In this document: positions 56,973 to 64,000 of the stretch, piece by piece | Position numbering within the stretch: position 1 is the stretch's first letter | Layout of the letters: the number at the start of each line of letters is the position of its first letter | NCBI GenBank assembly: GCA_020466095.1 | Contig: CM035809.1 | Span: 3,463,309 to 3,527,308, forward strand | Origin: Chlorops oryzae | Taxonomy: Eukaryota > Arthropoda > Insecta > Diptera > Chloropidae | Reading direction: 5' to 3' | DNA length: 64,000 nt | Position numbers and translations under genes: made by a program | Notes under the pieces: model-generated | What the model was told of the DNA's origin: nothing | Databases searched by the model: none | Seen by the model: the letters and a program-made list of their open reading frames with translations, nothing else

Positions 56973-57356
56973 TAGTGTGTAGAACGAAACATCCCTTTCG
57001 GAATTTAGGCAATCAGATTGAAAAAAAATATGTTATACAATTAGTTGAAAATCAATTAATTGAGATTACATTCATGAACTTTAATACAATATATTAAATC
57101 TACATATCGCACACCAAGGTGACACAACTCAAAAATCGTCAATTTTGAGTTAACATACGGAACTTGATCATAGTGCACCTCTCTACCTGGAAGAAAAATT
57201 CTATTCCGTTTTTGTTATTATAAAAATCCGAAAACCCCGTCCAATGCCTTTCTTCTTGCTTTGATTGACACAGCGACGCATTTGTTTTTTTGCGTTTTCT
57301 GAAAAATGAGAAATTTTGAGTTGTGTCTCCTTAGAAGAGGGTGTGCGATATATTCG
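56973..57356. other. No gene seen
   Basis: AT-rich; AATTAGTTGAAAATCAAT at about 57038 recurs at the outer edges of the tRNA-Cys segments. Confidence 0.45.
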
Positions 57357-57785
57357 ATCTCTCCGTGGCGTAGCGCATAGCGATTGCGCTTAGCAATCCG
57401 AAAGCTGGAGTTCGAATCCAGTTGCAGGCAAAAATAAGATGTGGAAAAATTGGGAATTGAAAGAAGCAGGTAAATTTTAAATATTAAGGAAAATTTTGAT
57501 TATCTCATGGAGGAGAAAAGAAGCTGCCACCCATACTGTAAAGTTTCAATCCTTTCTTCAAAAACCTCATACACAAGCTTTTTGAAAAAGTCCTATAAGT
57601 TACACTAGAAGTTTTCTTTTTTTATTATTTTGAATAAAATGTTTGGTTCAAAACATATTATTCTAAGTTTGTTAACTATTATTTAAATGTTAGGACTATT
57701 ATTATCTACTTTTGCCCTCAAAAAAAAAAAACCCCTTGCCTGAAGGGGATTCGAACTCACCGACATCGGATTGTTAGACAATCTC
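57357..57785 (+). mobile_element. Element with convergent tRNA-like ends, copy 2
   Basis: The left module has box A TGGCGTAGCGC (57366) and box B AGTTCGAATCC (57409-57419). The body includes GTGGAAAAATTGGGA and TTTAAATGTTA...ATTATCTAC, also seen in copy 1. Then come 12 A (about 57720-57731) and an oppositely oriented module with box B AGTTCGAATCC on the - strand (57757-57747) and the shared ACATCGGATTG. Order and spacing match 18788-19180, though the bodies have diverged strongly. Confidence 0.6.
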
Positions 57786-57831
57786 TCTTATTTTTGTTTT
57801 AAGAATTCCTTTTTAATTAACTTGAAAAAAA

Positions 57832-57990
57832 CAACTTTGAAATCACTCAAAGAAAAACTAAAATAATATCAATTTACAATAAACTGAGTTTAAACTAATT
57901 TAAAAGATATGCAGATTCAGACAATTGACTTTGCCGTAGGACATCGCCATGCTAAAAATGGGAAAAAGTCAGAGTTTAAATTAGTTGTCA
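57832..57990 (+). repeat. Partial third copy of the tRNA-Cys segment edge
   Basis: Matches the first ~180 bp of segment A: AACTTTGAAATCACTCAAAG, AATATCAATTTACAATAAA, GACTTTGCCGTAGGACA, and then a diverged ATTAGTTGTCACTTTAA. It stops before the tRNA gene. Confidence 0.7.
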
Positions 57991-58252
57991 CTTTAAGGAC
58001 CGTTTTCTCGTCATTTTTTAACTGTAAGTTAAATTATCCTCATGATAGTTTCATACAAATTTGATTAATAAGTCAAAGAAATTGAAATTTAACTGGCAGA
58101 TAGAGCTTAAAAGTAGGATGAGAAAATGGCCCTAAATCAATCAGTTATCAGGACAATCCCACAATTTTTGAAGCAACGAAACGAAAATACTCAAAGTGAA
58201 AACTTTCTCCGTCTTTAATTGAATTTTTTCCATAGTTTACGTTATTTCTCAC
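57991..58252. other. 3' flank of the peritrophin-like gene
   Basis: AT-rich; no further signal beyond the polyadenylation site listed separately. Confidence 0.5.
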
Positions 58253-58258
58253 TTTATT
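58253..58258 (-). terminator. AATAAA polyadenylation signal
   Basis: AATAAA on the - strand, 9 nt after the stop codon of the peritrophin-like gene, within AAAAAATAAAATAAAG. Confidence 0.6.
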
Positions 58259-58266
58259 TTATTTTT

Positions 58267-58764
58267 TCAATTGGATGTTATAAGTCCATAAGTGCATACA
58301 CGTTGTTCTTCATTGAACGTAAAGTTGAACGGGCATTGTTGAATTAAAAGGTATCCATCGAGACAATGATAGAAATATTTTCGGTTTTCCGGATACGGAA
58401 GGAAGCCGGAAACGCCCCTTCGACAAGTGTCACGTGGCGAAGACTCCGTAGATGTCGGTTGAGAAGTTCCCGCTGATGATGTCCATGGGGGTGGCATTGT
58501 AGTTGGTAACTGTGGAGCTGTCGAGGCAGTTACATCAGTCGCTTGGCATTCATAACTGGCATCACATCCACTGTCAGTGCACAGTATTGAATTTTCACCA
58601 TCGCAATATATCCACGGGTAGGCACAACTCGTATTTGAGTTAGCTACAAAATTCCCATTCGCCTGAGTCAAGCATTCCTCAAAAACACTCCCGTGGACCA
58701 TAGTGCCAAGAAGTACCAAAACTACAAATCCCAATCCGCAGAAAAAGCCGTACGAAGAGACCAT
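58267..58764 (-). CDS. Secreted protein with CBM14 (peritrophin-A) domain
   Basis: 165 residues, single exon. Residues 1-25 form a signal peptide (hydrophobic core FVVLVLLG, cleavage likely after MVHG). Residues 31-73 hold six Cys and a WIYCDG motif, an N-terminal degenerate chitin-binding-like module. Residues 77-112 are a Thr/Ser/Pro-rich, mucin-like linker. Residues 114-157 are a CBM14 domain: the FYHCLDG core, then QQCPFNFTFNEEQRVC. It keeps four of the usual six Cys (114, 134, 144, 157). CBM14 proteins bind chitin in the peritrophic matrix or cuticle. An ATG 51 nt upstream (58815) is rejected because the TATA box lies between it and this ATG; the chosen ATG has a good context (CAAGATGG). 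No fly orthologue could be named. Confidence 0.85.
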   Translation of the reverse strand: MVSSYGFFCGLGFVVLVLLGTMVHGSVFEECLTQANGNFVANSNTSCAYPWIYCDGENSILCTDSGCDASYECQATDVTASTAPQLPTTMPPPWTSSAGTSQPTSTESSPRDTCRRGVSGFLPYPENRKYFYHCLDGYLLIQQCPFNFTFNEEQRVCTYGLITSN

Positions 58765-58792
58765 CTTGCTTGAGTAGCCAGAAAAATACTGT

Positions 58793-58803
58793 CTTATATA
58801 TAT
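58793..58803 (-). promoter_or_regulatory. TATA box of the peritrophin-like gene
   Basis: ATATATATAAG on the - strand, about 30-40 bp upstream of the ATG. A start site ~30 bp downstream would fall near ACTCAAGC, giving a 5' leader of only about 10 nt. Confidence 0.55.
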
Positions 58804-58815
58804 CCAAATGTTCAA

Positions 58816-59751
58816 TTAAAATATGGATTAGGGTCTGACTTTTTAGTATCGATTGAATGAAGCGGTACGTGTCGTCGAGAGGAGTGCTGATTCAGGTCAA
58901 TACGTTTGAAACACGTCGACGATAGGCCTTTGCGTAGTGGAGTTCAAGCGTATCTATCGCTTTCCGTTGGTAAATATATTTCTGGATTCACTGAATGGCG
59001 TTTTTAGAGGTTCAGGCCTGTAGTGAAATGAGTACAATTCCACGATTTGCCATCATTACAAGCATCCTTTTTTGGTTCTTCTACCGAAGAATAATTCCAT
59101 CTTTTATGGGCACGGGTCCAGGTCACTCCATTTTGTGCAGTTTCCTTTGAATGAGTTGAAGCGCCTTGTGCCATCGACCACGACCGAAAATTTACCATCG
59201 ATTCCGTGACAAAAGAATGTGGGCACAATTGAATGCTTTATCTTAACATGTCAAGAAACAGATTTAATTAACCGCTTTCGGTTCAGTCATTTGCCCTGGT
59301 TCTATTTATCTCTACAAAATTTATATCAGTCTTACAAACTTCATTAGATTTTACGAAATGTTTTTGATACTTTTATCACTGACGCGAAGTTATTTTATAA
59401 CGAATCACCCAATTTCGAAGGTGTATTGCATTGGAGCGTACAAATGTATATAGCAGGGTATATTAAATGAGCAGAGCATATGTAGCAGACATCAAAAATA
59501 GTGGTGAAATAAATTCGACATAATTTATTGCCAATTTATTACCCCAACAAAAAATTTATTACACTTGCGAAAAAAAAGCTATAACTAATTCTGCCAGCTT
59601 AAATTTAAATTAGCAGACTCTCATCAAAAAATTTAAAAGTTATTAAAATTACGTTCCTTATATTTATTGGTAATTTAATACCCAAACAAAAAACCAACAA
59701 ATGAGTATAAAGCTAGGGCTGCAGTTCTGCTAGAAATGCAAAACTTCATAT
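58816..59751. other. Upstream flank, mostly no gene
   Basis: Contains the doubtful frame at 59004-59228. The remainder (59230-59750) is AT-rich, with repeated AATTTATT...CCAA/TTATTACCC motifs and no recognisable exon. Confidence 0.4.
59004..59228 (-). pseudogene. Possible broken small Cys-rich gene
   Basis: Two overlapping frames on the - strand look more coding-like than background. One runs VPTFFCHGIDGKFSVVVDGT, RRFNSFKGNCTKWSDLDPCP and stops. The other (74 codons) ends KDACNDGKSWNCTHF. The first faintly recalls a Kazal-type inhibitor (DG...F...C spacing), but key Cys residues are missing. If the two frames belong together there is a frameshift between them. It lies 240 bp upstream of the peritrophin-like gene on the same strand. 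Confidence 0.15.
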
Positions 59752-60608
59752 AACACAAGTAAGGGTGTTATAGTCAGGCGAGCCTGACAATAGCATACCC
59801 GACACAGACACACACGGTCAAATAATTTTTAATATCAAGAGGTGTTTAAGGGCATAAGGGGCCCCATATACCGACTTATGTTAAATTTCTAAATGAAAAC
59901 CGCCCTTTTTCCACGGCTACTTTTTCAATTTTTTTTTTGGAATTCTAATCTTACCCTTATATTTACGCTCAAATTCGAAGTTTCATTGAAATATTTCAAT
60001 AAAGTCCGCTTTTGAGGTATTTTTTGGATTTTTGTGACAGACCCTAGTGCCAGAGGTACCCTTAGTAATGGTCCGATCGAAATTTTTTGGGGAGTACGTT
60101 ACTGGCTATCAAGGAAGCATACGTGCCAACTTTCGTTCAAGTCCCATTGGTATTTCGGGAGACCATTTTTGAAAAACGCCCTTATGCCACGCCCAATTTT
60201 CAAGTTTTTTTAAATCGTATTACTTGCTTTTAAGCATGTTCAAATATCAAATTTCATCAAAATATCTTGAATGACTTCGATTTTAGAGCAGTTTTTGTGA
60301 TTTTCGTAACAGACCCTAGTACTGGAGGTACCCCTAAAAGTGGTCCGATCGGGTCCATTTTTGAACTTGTTCTTACTCATGTCCCCGTGAGCACGCACAC
60401 CAAATTTTGTCAAGATAGCTCAACTCCTTCGATAAGATAACTGTATACAGACAGACAGACAGACGGACATGCCTAAATCGAATCTCCTGATGACGCTGAT
60501 CATTTCTATAACATACATATTTTGTATGGTATATCTCAACTGGTTCTGGGTGTTACACACAACCACACAAACGCAATATACCCTCGACACAGAGTGTGTC
60601 GGGTATAA
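59752..60608 (+). mobile_element. Helentron-like family F1, complete copy
   Basis: AACACAAGTAAGGGTGTTAT, hairpin TCAGGCGAGCCTGA, ATACCCGACAC, the two CTAGT-GAGGTACCC internal blocks, a short GACA tract (about 60449-60470), and the 3' stem-loop ending GTGTCGGGTATAA. Collinear with 855-1731. Confidence 0.8.
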
Positions 60609-61229
60609 TTACTTCTTCGGTCCGTATCACGTGAGTGGCCAGCATAAAAATTCAAGTTACCTCCATTTAATCTTGGAGCAGTGATGCCTGATTGGGATAT
60701 CGTGGGGTTTTTTCACTCAAATAAAACAACATCGAGTGAATGGGAATTTTTCTCAAAATATATGTATTTTTACGNNNNNNNNNNNNNNNNNNNNNNNNNN
60801 NNNNNNNNNNNNNNNNNNNNNNNNNNNNNNNNNNNNNNNNNNNNNNNNNNNNNNNNNNNNNNNNNNNNNNNNNNAATTTGGCATGGACTTGAACCAGGTA
60901 AATGTCCGAAAAACTGCATACAAATTTTTTTCGTAGTCTCTTCTTGGGTCGTGGGAAGTGGTTCAGAAGTTTCAAAAATCACGATTTTTAACGTTTTTCG
61001 TGAATAAGTTTTTTACTATACATCCCAGCTTATTGAAATTTGGTGTGTGTATAGCTACCATGTAGACTTAAGCTTTCTCTGAAAAAAAATTGCGACATCG
61101 CTATAACTATGGTCATCATCCTACACATTAGAAAAAAACACTCTTTCTCTTATTCTCATATCTGTATACAAAAATGATTTTTTTTTTTGCTTCTTCTGAT
61201 TGTGTATTTTGCCGCCAAATAAAGTCGTC
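60609..61229. other. No gene seen; contains 100-N gap
   Basis: Frames on both strands that span the N run are artefacts of the gap. Sequence on either side has no recognised feature. Confidence 0.5.
60775..60874. other. Assembly gap, 100 N
   Basis: Placeholder gap of unknown true length. Confidence 0.98.
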
Positions 61230-61867
61230 ACATAAGGTTAAAATTTGACCATGACCACCATTCACGAAATTCGCGAAAATTTGATTTTCACTTTTTTGAA
61301 TTGAGTATTTCGCAGCTAAACAAAACGTCCTCTAAGGGTTAAAATTTGATCAAGACCACCATTCGCGAAATTCGCAAAAATTTGATTTTCACTATTTTGA
61401 ATTGAGTATTTTGCAGCTAAACAAAATGTCCTCTAAGGGTTAAAATTTGATCAAGACCACCATTCGCGAAATTCGCAAACATTTGATTTTCACTTTTTTG
61501 AATTGAGTATTTCGCAGCTAAACAAAATGTCATCTAAGGGTTAAAATTTGATCAAGACCACCATTCGCGAAATTCGCAAAAATTTGATTTACACTATTTT
61601 GAATTGAGTATTTCGCAGCTAGGCATAATGTCCTCTAACGGTTAAAATTTGACCATGACCACCATTCGCGAAAATTTTGTGCTTAATAATAATCTCGAGT
61701 TTTAGAAGCTAAATCGAAGTACAGATAAGGTATAAATAGATATCCAAGCCAGAACAACGAAAACGGCAGGAATTTTCGTTAAGGTAATGTTTTAATTAAT
61801 TTAATTTTCGGCTGAGGAAAAGGTATGTGTGCAATCGGCTTAGCCGATGTAAACTTCTTTACTTGTT
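61230..61867 (-). mobile_element. Helentron-like F3 with 101-bp tandem repeats
   Basis: On the - strand: 5' end AACAAGTAAAGAAG, hairpin ATCGGCTAAGCCGAT, ATACCTTTTCC, and the F3 interior, followed by a tandem array. No 3' stem-loop is found at the left edge, so the element is probably truncated or its end lies in the unrecognised 61130-61230 stretch. Confidence 0.7.
61237..61640. repeat. 101-bp tandem repeat, four units
   Basis: GTTAAAATTTGA recurs at 61237, 61338, 61439, 61540 and 61641, a period of exactly 101 bp. Each unit contains CACCATTCGCGAAATTCGC and TTTCGCAGCTAAACAAAA. The same units occur at 32458-32690. Confidence 0.9.
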
Positions 61868-62165
61868 TTTTTTTATTATTCATACGAAAAATTCTCAATT
61901 TTTCTCTCTCTTTATTTAAACCAAAAAGGTTTTAATTTAACTCCTTTTTGGCATTGTTATATATAAAAACCAAAATGGTATTAAACTTAAACTTTACTTT
62001 TTACTGTGTATTAAAAGTAATCCTACTTAAACTCATTTGAATTGATAATAAACATTGTAATGCAACACTTGCTCACATCAATCTTTCATTTCGAGAATTA
62101 AATAATTTCAGGATAGCATATTTGTTGATTTCGAGTTAATAATTTGATCCCTTAAATCCTCCTAA

Positions 62166-62408
62166 GGTAGGTAGGTTGAAGTGGCTGCCACTTAGGCCGT
62201 TAATCGGCCCATTGTGATACCACGGGGGTGTTTTTTTGTGTTTGTGTGAGTGTATTTGTCTTTTTATGTAGTGTACCCCTAACATGCGATTTTTGAAAAA
62301 CCAGTGCTAGGCTTGGAACATTACACTCCGTTTCGCCTTTGCCGGGAATCGAACCTCGGACCCTGGGATCAAGAGCATAGCACGCATCCCCTACGCTATC
62401 CCAGAGCA
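62166..62408 (-). mobile_element. tRNA-derived SINE, copy 2, with 12-bp TSD
   Basis: 243 bp on the - strand. It begins TGCTCTGGGATAGCG, with box A TAGCGTAGGGG (62398-62388) and a perfect box B GGTTCGATTCC (62355-62345). The body is as in 39021-39218, and the tail ends CTTCAACCTACCTACC. It is flanked by the 12-bp duplication AAATCCTCCTAA (62154-62165 and 62409-62420). The paralogous segment at about 16770-16790 has a single copy of this site and no SINE. Confidence 0.88.
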
Positions 62409-62837
62409 AAATCCTCCTAAAAATTGAAGTAAAATAAATACTAAATTCAACAAAATACTGTAACTCTTCAGCTTTTGCGGCCGACCTTGCATGTGACTCG
62501 CTTTTGTGACAAAATTCGTTGAGATCGATCATAGATTATTCGACAGAATTTCGAAATTTTTTTAATATTTTATTATAGGGCAACCGAAGAGCACCAGAAA
62601 ATGGACCCACAGAATAACATAGTTTGTCCTATTTCTAAGAATTTTCCCATTAAGTATATTCAAGGAAACCTGAAAAAACAGAAACAGAATAAACATTTCT
62701 GTGGAAAACAAATTGATTTCGAATTTTTTTAATCGCATACAAATCCTAGAGCATGCCTGAGTATTAAAATATTTTCATCTTCAAGATAGGCTCGATATCA
62801 GCACTGCAGTTAAATGAAATGTGGACATGATTTTACC

Positions 62838-62846
62838 AAAAAAAAA
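62838..62846 (-). terminator. Pol III terminator of second tRNA-Cys
   Basis: Nine T on the - strand, 22 nt after the tRNA 3' end, as in the first copy. Confidence 0.8.
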
Positions 62847-62868
62847 GCGAAGCATTTGTTTCCTCACC

Positions 62869-62940
62869 AGGGGACACCCGGGTTTGAACCGGGGACCTCT
62901 CGATCTGCAGTCGAATGCTCTACCACTGAGCTATATCCCC
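62869..62940 (-). tRNA. tRNA-Cys: tRNA-Cys (GCA), second copy
   Basis: 72 nt, identical to the gene at 16238-16309 in all stems and loops, anticodon GCA. Nine A on + at 62838-62846 form the T-run terminator on the - strand. Flanking sequence is also homologous in inverted orientation. Confidence 0.98.
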
Positions 62941-63000
62941 CGACGACATGGTGAACGTAAGCTGCGGTTAAATTCCGCAATCACTATATTCTTCCCATTT

Positions 63001-63651
63001 TTATACCCAGCGTAAGCGGGGTATATTAGTTTTGAGCAAATCTTGTAACAGGGAGAATTAAGCTCCGGAGATATAGAAAAATATATATAGAAATGATCAG
63101 GATCAAAAACTGAATCGATTTAGACATGTCCGTCTGTCCGTCTGTCCGTCGTTCCGTGGTGGGATCTCCTCCGAAACTGCTGAACCAATGAACTCGAAAT
63201 TTGGCACACGTGTATATCGGGGTCCGAGTATGATCCTAAGTAAAAATGGGAGACATCCGCCAACTGCCACGCCCACAAATGAATTTATTGTGTTTTCAGT
63301 AAAATGCTTGTTACTTGCGAACTACTCAACACATTCCATTGATATTTGGTGTACTGGTAAACTACAAAAAGGGACATATCCTGGAAAAAAATGGACGCCT
63401 TCCGCCTCGAGCCACGCCCACAAATAATCCCAAAAATTAGAGCTTATCGTAACTGGTGAAGTAAAAGGCGTAGAAGCTTCAAATTCGCAACATAGGTTCA
63501 CCAAGGCGAATGAAAGGTGTAGGGAAATAATTTATGTGGCCCTCCCACTGCCACGCCCACAAATAGAGAAGCAAAACATAGTGCGCTCATAATGTCGGGA
63601 CGCTGGGTATTTCAAAGTCGGGCTTGACCGACTCTAGCTTTCTTACTTGTT
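63001..63651 (-). mobile_element. Helentron-like family F2, complete copy
   Basis: On the - strand: AACAAGTAAGAAAGCTAGAG, hairpin AGTCGG-TCAAGC-CCGACT, 5' subterminal repeat ATACCCAGCG, and three GTGGGCGTGGC-type blocks. Then come a GACA/GACG tract (63129-63152 on +), CATGTCTAAATCGATTC, and the 3' stem-loop ending CGCTGGGTAT, an exact 10-bp inverse match of the 5' repeat. It is inserted in the tRNA-Cys segment; the empty site is visible near 16175-16185. Confidence 0.85.
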
Positions 63652-63891
63652 TAAGCTATTTTTAATGAAAACCAAAAGAAATAAGCCGTTATAACTTTAG
63701 GGCTCATATCCCTTTAGGAATTTCAATTCATTTTAAATTAATGGAACAACTGATTGATTTGAAGTGACAATTAATTTTAAAAACTAATTTTTTTAACACG
63801 GTGATGTCTTACGGCAAAGTTAATTCTCTGAATCTGGATATCTTTCAAATTAGTTGAAAATCAATTTATTGTAAATTGATAGGTTTTTCTT

Positions 63892-64000
63892 TGAATAAAA
63901 TTCCATTGAAATTTAATCTTCCACAGTACCCCTTGATAAAGAAATAAGCGGAGCAGACTTAATCGATTCTCTTACATGAAATTTAATGGAGCTTTCCAGA
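63892..64000. other. Window edge, no feature seen
   Basis: Unique-looking sequence beyond the end of the duplicated segment. Confidence 0.5.

Larger units (their letters stand above)
62005..63891 (-). repeat. tRNA-Cys segment, copy B (inverted)
   Basis: Inverted counterpart of 15909-16953, enlarged by a SINE (62166-62408) and an F2 element (63001-63651). Smaller indels and substitutions separate the two copies, while the tRNA genes themselves are identical. Confidence 0.85.

Noticed and set aside
57357..57430. Candidate functional tRNA gene
   Set aside because: Box motifs are good, but no consistent seven-base-pair acceptor stem can be formed, and the layout matches another mobile copy.
60667..61007. 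Overlapping frames of 66-108 codons on both strands
   Set aside because: They span a 100-N gap; the X run keeps frames open artificially.

Overview
The window looks like a gene-poor, AT-rich, repeat-dense piece of a dipteran genome, most likely a higher (schizophoran) fly. The reasons are introns of 55-61 bp, two identical eukaryotic tRNA-Cys(GCA) genes with Pol III T-run terminators, abundant DINE-1/Helentron-type non-autonomous elements carrying GACA/GACG proto-microsatellites, mariner, hAT and PIF/Harbinger remnants, and tRNA-derived SINEs. The genus cannot be read from the sequence. Three runs of exactly 100 N (14244, 31844, 60775) are placeholder gaps of unknown real size.

Host genes are few. 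(1) Three spliced exons at 12187-12708 (- strand) encode the C-terminal half of an SV2-like major-facilitator transporter; the upstream exons and the very C-terminus are not found. (2) 58267-58764 (-) is an intact small secreted protein with a CBM14 (peritrophin-A) chitin-binding domain, with its own TATA box and polyadenylation signal. (3) Two tRNA-Cys genes sit in copies of a ~1 kb segment about 46 kb apart in inverted orientation. Low-confidence coding candidates lie at 6217-6387 (+), 55500-55673 (-), 53644-54045 (-) and 59004-59228 (-).

Most of the remaining recognisable sequence is mobile. Layout: 0.9-1.7 kb, Helentron-like family F1; 8.6-9.5 kb, an element with a GCACAGTG terminal inverted repeat (TIR); 13.1-14.2 kb, a broken BED-finger hAT transposase running into a gap; 15.0-15.5 kb, an F1 copy; 15.9-17.0 kb, tRNA-Cys segment A; 17.5-18.2 kb, a TA-flanked MITE; 18.25-21.96 kb, a nested foldback complex including a 60-bp tandem repeat and tRNA-like elements; 25.3-28.3 kb, three hAT-type elements with perfect 8-bp target duplications; 28.3-29.0 kb, a second copy of the TA MITE; 29.8-30.1 kb, a tRNA-like head and foldback; 31.9-33.5 kb, a long inverted repeat around family F3; 35.05-36.34 kb, a near-complete mariner; 37.4-38.1 kb, a hAT MITE; 39.0-39.9 kb, a SINE and a scrambled F1; 41.3-42.7 kb, the TA MITE split by a solo LTR; 43.5-44.8 kb, PIF/Harbinger interrupted by F3; 45.0-45.9 kb, F2; 47.2-47.7 kb, a hAT MITE; 49.5-50.35 kb, three small palindromic MITEs; 51.8-52.7 kb, an F1/F2 chimera; 54.6-55.5 kb, a second mariner; 57.4-57.8 kb, a convergent tRNA-like element; 59.75-60.6 kb, F1; 61.2-61.9 kb, F3 with 101-bp tandem repeats; 62.0-63.9 kb, tRNA-Cys segment B with a SINE and an F2 inserted.

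The most informative biology is in the repeats. Three Helentron-like families share one end architecture while each carries its own matched pair of subterminal inverted repeats and its own 5' hairpin. Two insertions can be read against an empty site: F2 against the paralogous tRNA-Cys segment, and F3 against the broken MADF reading frame of the Harbinger element. A separate short-repeat class has tRNA-like modules facing each other, one of them followed directly by a T-run terminator.
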